Assembly: GCF_019048525.1 (NCBI RefSeq)
Contig: NZ_CP077369.1
Span: forward strand, 1,922,001 to 1,986,000
DNA length: 64,000 nt
Source of the DNA: Acinetobacter lwoffii
Lineage (GTDB): Bacteria > Pseudomonadota > Gammaproteobacteria > Pseudomonadales > Moraxellaceae
Direction of reading: 5' to 3'
Shown here: positions 7,824 to 17,105 of the stretch, in pieces
Layout: each line of letters starts with the position of its first letter
Numbering within the stretch: the stretch's first letter is position 1
Translations under genes and position numbers: made by a program
The notes under the pieces: model-generated
Told to the model about the DNA's origin: nothing
The model's input: the letters and a program-made list of their open reading frames with translations, nothing else
Database searches by the model: none

Positions 7824-8384
7824 ATGAATGATTTTTTCCTAGCAACAAACCGAAGCATCAAAGTTAATGACATCGAAGTGCGTCAGATCCAGATGAAAGA
7901 TTTTGATACCTGGGCAATGCATGCTGAAGTATTGAAGAACTTCATCAAAGACCAGAATCATTCAGATGAGATTTTGACAGGGCTCTTCAAGGCTCATGGC
8001 GTGCAAGTCATTTCGACAATGGCATGCGTCACCGATCTGGATCATGAATCACTGGTAGAACTTGCTGCTGATGAGCAGGGATTTAAAGATCTGCTTAAAG
8101 CGGTGCTTCTGGTCAATCAAGCTTACTTTAAATACGAAAAGCCAAAACGCGGCATTAAAAAGAAAGATGACTCCACCTGGTTTGATTCATTCCAGTTTCT
8201 GATATCCATGGGTCATCAGCATAGTGAAATCATGGAAATGACCTACGGCGCATTTCAGAACTACGTTAAAGCAGCAAACAAGCTGTATAAGCAAGGGATC
8301 TTTAATAACGCCGTAGCTGCACGTGTGGCACAGTCTGATAAGAAGGGCTTTGAGTCATTTAAGAAAGAGATGGTTTCTGATTGA
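7824..8384 (+). CDS. probable tail assembly chaperone
   Basis: 186 soluble residues upstream of the tape measure gene, where siphoviruses encode the tail assembly chaperone. Residues 1-110 form an alpha/beta N-terminal domain (VRQIQMKDFDTWAMHAEVL). After a basic linker (KPKRGIKKKDD) there is a helical domain (FDSFQFLISMGHQHSEIMEM), resembling the G and T parts of gpG/gpGT. Here both parts lie in one frame, so no programmed frameshift is needed. The assignment is by position and two-part layout. Confidence 0.5.
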   Translation: MNDFFLATNRSIKVNDIEVRQIQMKDFDTWAMHAEVLKNFIKDQNHSDEILTGLFKAHGVQVISTMACVTDLDHESLVELAADEQGFKDLLKAVLLVNQAYFKYEKPKRGIKKKDDSTWFDSFQFLISMGHQHSEIMEMTYGAFQNYVKAANKLYKQGIFNNAVAARVAQSDKKGFESFKKEMVSD

Positions 8385-8436
8385 TCAAGTAGCACCCTAA
8401 AGTTATGATGTGGAAATAACTATTTAGGGGGTTATT

Positions 8437-8718
8437 GTGAGAAAAATATTATTAGCTCTGTGTTTGGTGTCGGGGTTCACGTATGCAGAAAGGACAACTA
8501 CCAGCATTCGCACTCCATCCGGTGATTTGGTAAGAATTGGGGATAGTCATCAGGCACTTAAAAGTAAACTTGAGCTTGGTAAGCCGAGATTCTACCTCCT
8601 GGAAGATGGAAGACTTCACTGTGCAGCTACTGAGTATGTAAAACAGGTAGATTTACAGGAATACACTGTTATTTTATGCCGAGACAGAATTGTGAAAATC
8701 TTATGGCGTAATTTGTAA
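8437..8718 (+). CDS. small secreted protein, DUF2845-like
   Basis: GTG start with a strong TTTAGGGGG upstream. 93 residues with a signal peptide (MRKILLALCLVSGFTYA, probable cleavage after YA). The mature part contains LVRIGDSHQALKSKLELGKP and two Cys residues (LHCAAT, VILCRD). The IGDS...LGKP pattern resembles DUF2845/OmlA-type periplasmic domains. It overlaps the next gene as TAATG, so the two are co-translated. It sits between the chaperone and tape measure, an unusual place for an exported protein, suggesting lysogenic cargo. Confidence 0.6.
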   Translation: MRKILLALCLVSGFTYAERTTTSIRTPSGDLVRIGDSHQALKSKLELGKPRFYLLEDGRLHCAATEYVKQVDLQEYTVILCRDRIVKILWRNL

Positions 8719-9356
8719 TGAAAAATAAATTAATTGCAGCATTCCTTTGGTTTTTTGGGGTGGTCTTTATTATTAGAGGGTTGTCACTGCTTGGCGAGAG
8801 CTTTTTAGGCAGTATATTTATGATATTGGCTGGTATTTTGATGTTACCCCCAATTCAGAAAAAGATAACTGAAATAAGTCCATCTATTAAAGGTCTCTGG
8901 TTGGGTGTGGGTATATTTTTCTTATTGGGTTTTTCAGGCATGCTCCTTCAAGCTTCAGAAGAAAAAGCTTTAGAAAATGGTACAGCAAGTCCTGAGCTAT
9001 TGGCGCGTGAAGCAGATCGTAAAGCACATGCTGAAGAGCAAAGAAAATCTACTGCTGAGCGTGAAGCTACAAAAGCAGCTGAGAAAGAACGGCGTGATCA
9101 GGAGAGAGAGGCGCGTGATCGTGCTATTGCAATGCAGGTGGATGCTGAAATTGCATTGAAGAACTTCCTGAAAGATCCTGAAAGTGCACAAATACGTAAT
9201 CAGAACGGTATGTGTGGTGAAGTAAATAGCAAAAACAGTTTTGGTGGTTACACTGGATTCAAACGATTTATAGCAAGTCCTGCGATAGTTGCTATCGATG
9301 GGGAGAATATAGAATCTAGTGAGTTTCAAACTGTATGGGAAAAGTTTTGCACATAA
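8718..9356 (+). CDS. membrane protein with coiled coil and C-terminal domain shared with the phage lipoprotein
   Basis: 212 residues: hydrophobic segments at about 4-25, 30-45 and 60-78, then a long charged coiled coil (about 90-150; AEEQRKSTAEREATKAAEKE), then a C-terminal domain FLKDPESAQIRNQNGMCGEV...YTGFKRF...EFQTVWEKFC. That domain matches the lipoprotein at 6783 in order and Cys positions. Both may present the same domain in the cell envelope, one by lipid anchor and one by a membrane stalk. It is coupled to the upstream secreted protein gene. Function is unknown. Confidence 0.65.
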   Translation: MKNKLIAAFLWFFGVVFIIRGLSLLGESFLGSIFMILAGILMLPPIQKKITEISPSIKGLWLGVGIFFLLGFSGMLLQASEEKALENGTASPELLAREADRKAHAEEQRKSTAEREATKAAEKERRDQEREARDRAIAMQVDAEIALKNFLKDPESAQIRNQNGMCGEVNSKNSFGGYTGFKRFIASPAIVAIDGENIESSEFQTVWEKFCT

Positions 9357-9377
9357 TGCTTAACATCTAATTTTTAT

Positions 9378-9403
9378 AACCCTGCCCCTGAGCAGGGTTT
9401 TTT
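9378..9403 (+). terminator. intrinsic terminator before the tape measure gene
   Basis: Perfect 8-bp stem AACCCTGC/GCAGGGTT, 6-base loop, TTTTTT tail. Confidence 0.8.
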
Positions 9404-9427
9404 ATTGCGCAAAGTTCAGAGGTTTAT

Positions 9428-12400
9428 ATGTCCGGTAAAAACTTAACCTTCAAATTGATCCTGGATGGAGATTCCAAGGGGTTAGTACAGAATGCTAAAA
9501 GTGCAGAGAAGGCTTTTAGTGATTTACAGCAGGCAATTAAACAGGGGACAGCCAGCTTTGAGGGTGAGGCTAAAAAGACATCGGATGCTGTTTCTAAAAT
9601 TGTGCCGAAAGAATCCTTGGAATTAGCTGATAAGCTGAAAGCTACACTAAACGGTGCAACGGAAGCAATCAAAGGTGCAGGGGATGGAGCTAAAGAAACA
9701 GCTGATAACTTCAAGGACTTTGGTAGTAAGGCTGAGAAAGCACTTGAGCAACTAAAAGCTGATCTGGCTGGAGCAAAGCAATCACTCCAAGAATTTTCCA
9801 AAACCAATGCTTCACCACACGATATTGAAGCAGCTAAGCAAAAGGTAGATCAGCTGGAGCAGGAGGTAGAGCAAGCTGAGGTAGCATTCAATGAGTTTGA
9901 CACCGCTGTAAATAAAGCCAATACAGAACTCAAGGAAACTAGTAGTGCAGCTGATAAGGCCAAACAAGGGTTTAATACCGCCAAGGCGGCAGTAGGGACA
10001 CTGGCAGCAGGATTAGCAGGCCTGGGTCTTGGTCTTACTGTTAAAGAGCTATTACAGACAGCCGATGCTACACAGCAGATGGGCGAGCGTATCAAGAACG
10101 CTACTAATAGCACAGAAGAATACACCATGGTGCAAGCTAGGCTGTTAGATCTGGCCAATAAGACCTTCCGGCCACTCCAAGAGGCTCAGGAAGTGTATCT
10201 AGCGACAGCTGGTACGATGAAGTCGCTGGGCTACACCACAGAGCAAATTCTAGCGGTTACAGAGAGTCTATCACTATCTTTTACACATAACGCCACTAGG
10301 GCAGACCAAGCATCATCAGCACAGGATGCTTTAGCAAAATCCATGGCTAAAGGTGCGGTTGATGCAGATGCATGGATGTCAATCATTACGGGTGCAGATA
10401 ATGTCGTAAAAGACATGGCTGAAAGTACTGGGCGCACCGAAGAAGAAATTCGCCAACTAGGAGCAAGTGGTAAAGCCTCAATTAAAGAACTTACTACGGC
10501 GCTTATTGAGTCAAGAGATCGCAATGAAGAGTTGGCCAACTCAATGGAGAATTCTACAGCCGATGCAGCAGTAGCACTCAGAAACAACTTAACAGACGTT
10601 ATTGCTAAGCTAAATGAAAAACATCAGATCTCAGCCCGGCTATCAGAGGCCATGCTTACATTGGGTGGGGACATGAGCTGGCTCACCACCTTGTTTGAAG
10701 ATGCTATAGGTGCTGTAGAGGCCATAACAGAGCGATATACAGGACTAGAGTCGGAGACTCAGGCATTAAAAGACGCTTTGAGTTCAACTTATGAGCTATT
10801 CAAGAGCATTATATCTGGGGCTTGGGAACTAGGAAAAACTATAGATGATGTATTAGGAACAGCATTCACAACCTTTGCATCCCTGCTTGGCTCATTTGTT
10901 GGTGATGCCACATCTGCTGGAGAGCAAGTAAGTTTCTTAACAAGGGTTTTGCAAGGACTATCACTTGTTTTTGGCATGGTTGAAGATGGCATAGCAGGCA
11001 TTAAGATCGGACTTAATCTGATTACAGGCGCGTTCTATACTTTGGCCTCGGCAGCCAATAGCGTTATGGCAGCAATCACATGGGGTGATGTGAGCAAGCA
11101 ATTTGCTGCCAATGCTGATCTGATGAAGGACAAGGCTAAACAGTATTATGCTGAAGCAGACAAAGAGGCTATGGGGTTTAAGTCCAAATACGTTGAACGC
11201 CTAGAGGAGATGTCCAAAACTGAGCAGCAGAAAAATCAGGAAAAGGCTGATAGTGCCAAAGCCACTCTAGATAAGATTGATGCAGACGAAACAGCCAGCG
11301 CACAAAATCGGATTAAGGCAGCACAGGATTATGCCAATGCATCCATAGCAGCCAATGAAGGCGTGCTATCAGAACAGCTCAAGTCCGAACTAGCGGCCAA
11401 GGGCTACGCCGTAGCAATGGATGAGGCAGGGAAGGTCACAGTTGCTGCTATGGATGCTGCGGGGCAGAAACTGACAGAGGCGCAGCAGAAAACTGAAGCC
11501 ATTAAAGTGGCTACGGAAAACCTCAGAATAGCGGATGAAGAATATCTGGCATTTCAAAAGCAAGCCGCTATTGAGCGCGCAGCTCTAGAAAAGCAGATCC
11601 AACAAGCCAAGGCTTCTGGTGACTTGAACGAGCTTAAACAGGTTCAAGACAAGATCAACCAGATCAATACCAAGGAACAAGAGCTACAAGCCAGTCGAAA
11701 CCAGAGACAGACAGAGTTACTGGCACTCAACCAGAAAACTGCTAATGGTTCGGCTGCTGCATATACAAGGGCTTCCGAACTGGCCCAAAAATTTGGGGTA
11801 GATCTAGATAAAGCGCTTAACAAGGTATCTGAACAGTTTACTAAATCTGGCGAGGATATAGATAAGCTAGGTGTGGACCTGAAAGAGCTTGGTGTCACTG
11901 GTAAACAGGCCGGTGATGTAACTTATCAAGCCTGGCTGAAATGGCTGGAAACAGCAAAAAGCCAAGCTGAAATTGATATGGCTAAAGCAAAACTTCAGGA
12001 GTTTGGAGACCAGGGTAAAGTTTCAACAAGTCAGGTAGAGCAAGGCCTCATTGCTATCAAGATGCAGGCTCAAAAGCTGCCTGATGATATCGATCCTGTT
12101 ACGGAGTCTTTCAAAAGACTAGGCATTGAGACCAAGGAGAATCTCAAGCTGGCTGCCCAACAAGCATTAATGGATTTTATTAATGTTCGTGATAGCGGCA
12201 AGGCTACTGCTGAAGGTGTGCAAAAGGCCTATGAGAAAGCTGCTCAGTCTGCGGCTGCATCCGGTGACGCAGGAAGAATTGCAGCGGTAAATGCAATGAA
12301 TGCCGGGCGTAATCTTGAAGTGCAGATTGATGAAACCGGTAAGGCCACTGTAAAAGCCACAGATAAAGCCAATGAGTCACTGGATAGTATGCGCCGGTCG

Positions 12401-13048
12401 ACAGATCGGGTTCGTGACGGTGTTAAAGGCATTGAGGGCAGTGTTCACTCTGCTACCCGGGCAATAGACAGCGCTAAGTCATCTACTGAGGAATGGGCTG
12501 ATGCAGTCAATAAAGCTAAAGGCGAATTTGATAAGGCCATGAAGCAGCAAAGTAAGGCGCTTGGTAGTCTGGATAACTATGATTCTTATAACAAGAATGA
12601 TGTTATCTCTATGCTGAAATCTCAGGGTTATGACGATGCACAGGCCAAAAAACTGGCTGGTAATATCTGGTCACAAGCCATGGAAGCGGATCGTGATGCC
12701 AAGATGGCTAGTTATGGTAATAGCTCATTTGGTGGTTTGGATACTGTCATTAATCAGATGTTTGATCAGGCGGCTGCCAAAGGGATTACCACTCAGCACG
12801 GTACCAACAAGATCAATGAATTGCTTCGCTCTATTAACGTGGCCTCTACTGGTTCCAGCAGCCTGAGTGACTATGCGCCGTCGATCCCGTCTGCACCATC
12901 GGTTAGAGATACTCAAGGGGACAGTAAGACCGTGCGATATGAATTCAAGTCGGGTGGTAAAACCGTACCTCTTTATGGCTCACCAGAGGCTGGGGATGCA
13001 ATGGAGGCCATACTTCAAGAATTTGAAATGCTGAAAAAGAGAAGTTAA
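9428..13048 (+). CDS. tail tape measure protein
   Basis: 1206 residues, by far the longest tail gene. It is Ala/Lys/Glu-rich with long coiled coils, a hydrophobic segment at about 185-205 (VGTLAAGLAGLGLGLTV), and the typical N-terminal tape measure domain: FRPLQEAQEVYLATAGTMKS, NATRADQASSAQDALAKSMA and LGASGKASIKELTTAL. A second membrane-like region lies near 455-550. Tape measure proteins set tail length and take part in DNA injection. ATG follows AGAGG. The stop overlaps the next ATG (TAATG). Confidence 0.93.
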   Translation: MSGKNLTFKLILDGDSKGLVQNAKSAEKAFSDLQQAIKQGTASFEGEAKKTSDAVSKIVPKESLELADKLKATLNGATEAIKGAGDGAKETADNFKDFGSKAEKALEQLKADLAGAKQSLQEFSKTNASPHDIEAAKQKVDQLEQEVEQAEVAFNEFDTAVNKANTELKETSSAADKAKQGFNTAKAAVGTLAAGLAGLGLGLTVKELLQTADATQQMGERIKNATNSTEEYTMVQARLLDLANKTFRPLQEAQEVYLATAGTMKSLGYTTEQILAVTESLSLSFTHNATRADQASSAQDALAKSMAKGAVDADAWMSIITGADNVVKDMAESTGRTEEEIRQLGASGKASIKELTTALIESRDRNEELANSMENSTADAAVALRNNLTDVIAKLNEKHQISARLSEAMLTLGGDMSWLTTLFEDAIGAVEAITERYTGLESETQALKDALSSTYELFKSIISGAWELGKTIDDVLGTAFTTFASLLGSFVGDATSAGEQVSFLTRVLQGLSLVFGMVEDGIAGIKIGLNLITGAFYTLASAANSVMAAITWGDVSKQFAANADLMKDKAKQYYAEADKEAMGFKSKYVERLEEMSKTEQQKNQEKADSAKATLDKIDADETASAQNRIKAAQDYANASIAANEGVLSEQLKSELAAKGYAVAMDEAGKVTVAAMDAAGQKLTEAQQKTEAIKVATENLRIADEEYLAFQKQAAIERAALEKQIQQAKASGDLNELKQVQDKINQINTKEQELQASRNQRQTELLALNQKTANGSAAAYTRASELAQKFGVDLDKALNKVSEQFTKSGEDIDKLGVDLKELGVTGKQAGDVTYQAWLKWLETAKSQAEIDMAKAKLQEFGDQGKVSTSQVEQGLIAIKMQAQKLPDDIDPVTESFKRLGIETKENLKLAAQQALMDFINVRDSGKATAEGVQKAYEKAAQSAAASGDAGRIAAVNAMNAGRNLEVQIDETGKATVKATDKANESLDSMRRSTDRVRDGVKGIEGSVHSATRAIDSAKSSTEEWADAVNKAKGEFDKAMKQQSKALGSLDNYDSYNKNDVISMLKSQGYDDAQAKKLAGNIWSQAMEADRDAKMASYGNSSFGGLDTVINQMFDQAAAKGITTQHGTNKINELLRSINVASTGSSSLSDYAPSIPSAPSVRDTQGDSKTVRYEFKSGGKTVPLYGSPEAGDAMEAILQEFEMLKKRS

Positions 13049-13458
13049 TGAAACTAATACGTGTATCTACATCAGAAACCGTCCCACTTGAGGACGGTTT
13101 TTTGTGGGCTGATGAATTTGAGTGGAAGCCTGTAGAGCAGAAACAGGAACGTGCAATTGACGGCTCTCTAATCATTCAAGAGGGTCATAAAAAAGCGGGG
13201 CGCTCTATTGTTCTTGAGCCTGCAGACGCTGAAATGGGCTGGATCAAGCGCCGTGATTTACGCACGGTCTTGGCTTGGTCGGCCCTATCCGAGTTGTTCA
13301 TCCTTGCTTTTGAGTATCAGCATGACCGGCGGCAATTTAATGTGATTTTCAATCATGAAGCAGGTGCATTAGAAGCCAGTCCGGTCAAAGGGATTCCAAC
13401 TGTATCTGAAGATGATTATTACAACGTAACTTTGCGTTTTACTGAGGTGGGGAGTTAA
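13048..13458 (+). CDS. minor tail protein downstream of the tape measure
   Basis: 136 residues, coupled to the tape measure gene by TAATG. It has an all-beta look (GFLWADEFEWKPVEQKQERA, RSIVLEPADAEMGWIKRRDL, DDYYNVTLRFTEVG). The position directly after the tape measure is that of distal-tail or tail-tip proteins. No catalytic motif is seen. A structural tail-tip role is inferred from order. Confidence 0.55.
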   Translation: MKLIRVSTSETVPLEDGFLWADEFEWKPVEQKQERAIDGSLIIQEGHKKAGRSIVLEPADAEMGWIKRRDLRTVLAWSALSELFILAFEYQHDRRQFNVIFNHEAGALEASPVKGIPTVSEDDYYNVTLRFTEVGS

Positions 13459-13461
13459 ACA

Positions 13462-15423
13462 GTGGCTATTGAAACCAAAGACCTGGTGCTCTACAAATCA
13501 GAGCGCTTAATGGATACGGATGATGGGGGTGGTAAATATTCAGGCCAGATGATTGAGGATGGTCAGAGTAACAATCTGTTTCCTGATATCTCTGAATTAA
13601 ACCGCGCTATGGGTGACGTATCCATGCGTAAATTTTTCCCTGCAGTCACAACAGCAGGGAATGAAGTACTGATGGGTGCAACCGTATTTATCTCCAGGAA
13701 TCCCGCTGATCCAAACGTGTCAGCTCTATTGTTTAGCACCAAGTCCTGGACAGATGAACGCAAATCAGCAAAGAACCGGGTGGAGAACTATTCAGCCAAA
13801 GGTGGGCAAATTGCTGGCACACCTCTTGATACGCATTACATAGGCATGAAAACCTTGCAGGTTGCCATGTTTCCCAGCGAAACAGAAAGTGCTGTGGGAA
13901 GTACTCTGGTTCTGGTGTCAGATGAAGGTGAAGATCATGAACATGAGCAGTATGTACGCTTAACCAAGGTTGAAACTCGTATTGCCAAGATGATGATTGA
14001 GGGTAAAGAGGTTGAGTACAAGATAGCGACCTATTCTATCAGTGACGCGCTTGATCGGGATTTTGTAGGACTATCAGCAAAGCTCTGGTATCAAGGTGAA
14101 AAATCCAGAACGATTATCCGCGAGACAATTGTTGCTGACACTGGTAAATACTATGCATCAAGCAATCTTGCATCTGATGGCAAGGTGGGGGAATTCACAG
14201 TCAATGCCAAAAGTATTTTTGCCCAGCTTGTACCCTCTGCTCAAGCAGAAACACCAATTATTGATGTAAATGCAGCAGGTGAAAGTGTGGTTTTGGTGGC
14301 GGGTAACGATGGAGCCATTACAGCCCATTATCCAAATATTACAGTTGATGTGAGTCAGAATCTTTATATCGGTTCTGCCGTTATTCCCTCGAGTGTTTCA
14401 TTTACTTTACAGGGCCAACCAATTTCGGATCAGGGTGGATTACTAAAAAATACTCAAGGTGTCCAGGTTGGAACAATTGATTATCAGCGTGGCTTGATTC
14501 AATGGACCTCTGCTGTGGTCGGTAGTAGCGAATATCTTGATATTACTTTCAAACCTGCAGCCGCACCGATGCAACACTATCAAAGCCATGCAATCCCAGT
14601 GACTCAGCTTAACCAGGGTACCAACTGGACAGGAGTTCTGATTCCAATTCCAGCCCCTGGTGCTTTGACTATTTCTTACATGTCACAAGGCAAATTTTAT
14701 GAACTTAAAGATGATGGCTCGGGTCAGCTCAAAGGTGCGAGCTCATCCTTTGGTTCGGGTGTAATCAATTATGAAACAGGTTCATGGCTTTTAACGACTG
14801 GTGCTTTGCCAGATGTCGGTACGCCGATCTTGCTGAACTGGGGTACACCGATTGTCACTTTCGTGCGATCTAATTTAAGTGTGGAAAAAGCTGCGTTTGA
14901 TTTTGATTTAGGTCGACCAGGTGTATTGCCGGGTATCACCATTAATTGGACGCTGGAAGGGGAGGCCAAAACTGCAACCTCTAATGCTCAAGGCAAGTTT
15001 ACTGGTGATGCCACAGGTGAAATCAACTATGCCACGGGTACCGGTAAGATCATTCCAAACCAGCTGCCGCAAAAAGGTGCGGTCTTTTCTGTGATTTATA
15101 ACTATGGATCCTCACTTGAGCAGACCAAGATGGATGTTGCTCCTGTAAATCAAAAGCTGACCTTTACCATTGGTACCGGACCAGCAATTCAGCCAAATAG
15201 TGTTGAGTTAAAAATTCCACTTCAAAGCAGTGAGGGGATTACAGGGTCTGTAACTCTGACAGATGTGCCGGTGAATGCAACTATGGGTAATCTAGTGAAT
15301 AGCCGTGGTCAAGTACAAGGCACCATTATCTATGCCACTGGCGCAGTTGAAGTCACACCAAAAAGTACAGCGAGCAGATTTGTGCAAACCTTTACACCTA
15401 TGGCTACCTATGCGGCTGCCTAG
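13462..15423 (+). CDS. large tail-tip protein with repeated beta-hairpin motif
   Basis: 653 residues from a GTG, 4 bp after the previous stop. The first ~230 residues look like one structural domain (RAMGDVSMRKFFPAVTTAGN). The rest contains repeated units with a G-x-[IV]-x-Y-x-x-G-x-[IVL] core: GTIDYQRGLIQW, GVINYETGSWLL, GEINYATGTGKI and GTIIYATGAVEV. The same motif occurs in the next protein. No enzymatic motif is visible. A virion tail-tip or fibre-hub component is the likely role, inferred from position. Confidence 0.6.
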   Translation: MAIETKDLVLYKSERLMDTDDGGGKYSGQMIEDGQSNNLFPDISELNRAMGDVSMRKFFPAVTTAGNEVLMGATVFISRNPADPNVSALLFSTKSWTDERKSAKNRVENYSAKGGQIAGTPLDTHYIGMKTLQVAMFPSETESAVGSTLVLVSDEGEDHEHEQYVRLTKVETRIAKMMIEGKEVEYKIATYSISDALDRDFVGLSAKLWYQGEKSRTIIRETIVADTGKYYASSNLASDGKVGEFTVNAKSIFAQLVPSAQAETPIIDVNAAGESVVLVAGNDGAITAHYPNITVDVSQNLYIGSAVIPSSVSFTLQGQPISDQGGLLKNTQGVQVGTIDYQRGLIQWTSAVVGSSEYLDITFKPAAAPMQHYQSHAIPVTQLNQGTNWTGVLIPIPAPGALTISYMSQGKFYELKDDGSGQLKGASSSFGSGVINYETGSWLLTTGALPDVGTPILLNWGTPIVTFVRSNLSVEKAAFDFDLGRPGVLPGITINWTLEGEAKTATSNAQGKFTGDATGEINYATGTGKIIPNQLPQKGAVFSVIYNYGSSLEQTKMDVAPVNQKLTFTIGTGPAIQPNSVELKIPLQSSEGITGSVTLTDVPVNATMGNLVNSRGQVQGTIIYATGAVEVTPKSTASRFVQTFTPMATYAAA

Positions 15424-15432
15424 CGAGGAAAT

Positions 15433-17052
15433 ATGTCTTTTTATTCTCCACAAACATCAGACATTCAAGGTCAGCAGGTTGAATTAAAAGCCTTTAATAC
15501 TGTTGATGTTCAAGTTAAATACCGTGATACGTCCGGTTCCAATTCAGCAACCCACACCGTGACTGCAAACAAGCTCAAGTTGGATTTATCCTCTGGTTTT
15601 GATGAGCAGATTTTGACAGGTTCAGCGCGTTTTAAAGTGGGTGCTGATACTTTTCTTGATCGTACTGGCTTGCTATATCGCAATGTGAATCCAGCCAATA
15701 ATAGCGGGATTCAATCTGGCATGATCCAGTATGGGACTGGGCGCGTTGAAATCGATTCCTGGACACCGGGTGCAGATAACACGATTACTTTGGAATCCTT
15801 AACCACCACAACCGACCTATTGCCGGTCAATAAAATCAGTTTTAGAACGCCAATCATGCCGATCCGACCACAGTCTTTGACTGTTGTGGTCGGGACGCTT
15901 GAATACGGTCAGCTCACCTTGACTGCTGATGAAAACGGATTAATTGAAACCAGTCGGGCGCATGGAAAAGTGAGCTACGATACCGGATTTGTCAGTATTT
16001 ACTTTTATACCAAAACCAAAATCACTGAAGCCAACCGCTCCGAAATTATGGCCAATGACTGGTATGACCCGCTGTTGGAATATCAGGAAGGGGTAGATAC
16101 TTATATCAACATCCCGGTATGGGTGGATGCCTCCTCGGTACGGTATAACGCAGTGGCTTATACCTATATTCCGCTAGATTCTGAAATTTTAGGTCTATCA
16201 GCAACCCGCTTACCACTAGATGGACGTGTTCCGATTTTCCGAGTTGGGGATATTGGTATTGTTAGTTCCAGTAAGTCTTTTGAACTACCAGATGAAGTCG
16301 CAGGTAAGATTTATGAATTACCGGATCAGCGTATCTCATGGGCTGAACTCGAAGATGCCGGCGGGATCAAGATTCCCTTTGATATGTACTCAATTGACTA
16401 TGATTACGGCAAGCTGACTTTAGGTGGGGATTTTGCCCTAAATAATTTAAGTGCACCTCTCACACTGCGCTATCGCTATCAAGATATGCTGTTGATCAGG
16501 GATGTGCAGATCAATGGCCAGATCACCTTTACCAAGCCGCTGACACATAACTATGATCATGAAGATACTGTGGTAGGTTCAGCACTGGTGATTGACGACA
16601 TGCAATCACGTTATACCGGCAAGTTTGTACAAGAGACCTGGAATAGTATCTGGAATGATCAGCCTTCTGAGGGAGCCATATCTGCAAACTATAATGATGC
16701 CTTGTATCCGATTGAAGTAACCAACAAGGGAGCAATTCAGGAAAGATGGGCACTTGTCTTTATCTCAGAAACCACTTTCAGAATTGTAGGTGAAACAACT
16801 GGCCAGCTAGCCGGCACCGGTTCAACCAATGCGGATTGTGCCCCAATCAATCCGGTCACCAATTCACCTTACTTTATTGTAAAAAGAGAAGGATGGGGGG
16901 CAGGCTGGACCAGCGGCAACGTACTGCGTTTCAATACGATTGCGGCCATGTTTCCGGTGTGGGTGATCCGTACGGTAAAACAGTCAGAACCAACGGTATT
17001 ATCAGATGAATTCCAGATCATGCTGCGTGGCGATATTGATCGCGTCGTTTAA
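15433..17052 (+). CDS. tail-tip protein sharing the same beta-hairpin repeats
   Basis: 539 residues. It has the motif copies GMIQYGTGRVEI, GKVSYDTGFVSI and YSIDYDYGKLTL seen in the preceding protein. The C-terminal third contains a more globular part (GKFVQETWNSIWNDQPSEGA, WALVFISETTFRIVGETTGQ). There is no membrane segment. It is probably a partner of the preceding protein at the tail tip. It is followed by a terminator. Confidence 0.55.
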   Translation: MSFYSPQTSDIQGQQVELKAFNTVDVQVKYRDTSGSNSATHTVTANKLKLDLSSGFDEQILTGSARFKVGADTFLDRTGLLYRNVNPANNSGIQSGMIQYGTGRVEIDSWTPGADNTITLESLTTTTDLLPVNKISFRTPIMPIRPQSLTVVVGTLEYGQLTLTADENGLIETSRAHGKVSYDTGFVSIYFYTKTKITEANRSEIMANDWYDPLLEYQEGVDTYINIPVWVDASSVRYNAVAYTYIPLDSEILGLSATRLPLDGRVPIFRVGDIGIVSSSKSFELPDEVAGKIYELPDQRISWAELEDAGGIKIPFDMYSIDYDYGKLTLGGDFALNNLSAPLTLRYRYQDMLLIRDVQINGQITFTKPLTHNYDHEDTVVGSALVIDDMQSRYTGKFVQETWNSIWNDQPSEGAISANYNDALYPIEVTNKGAIQERWALVFISETTFRIVGETTGQLAGTGSTNADCAPINPVTNSPYFIVKREGWGAGWTSGNVLRFNTIAAMFPVWVIRTVKQSEPTVLSDEFQIMLRGDIDRVV

Positions 17053-17068
17053 AACCTAAATCAAATAT

Positions 17069-17091
17069 GACCGCTTTAAGCGGTCTTTTTT
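17069..17091 (+). terminator. intrinsic terminator inside the tail operon
   Basis: Perfect 6-bp stem GACCGC/GCGGTC, TTTAA loop, TTTTTT tail. The next gene starts only 15 bases further on, so distal tail genes need read-through. Confidence 0.75.
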
Positions 17092-17105
17092 ATGGAATAA
17101 ATAAT

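Noticed and set aside
8150..8170. Programmed frameshift in the tail chaperone gene (A-run near ATTAAAAAGAAAG)
   Set aside because: Both chaperone-like parts are already in one frame and the run does not form a standard slippery heptamer.
17067..17105. Upstream ATG for the tail gene at 17106
   Set aside because: It lies within the terminator hairpin and has no ribosome site; the ATG at 17106 is better.
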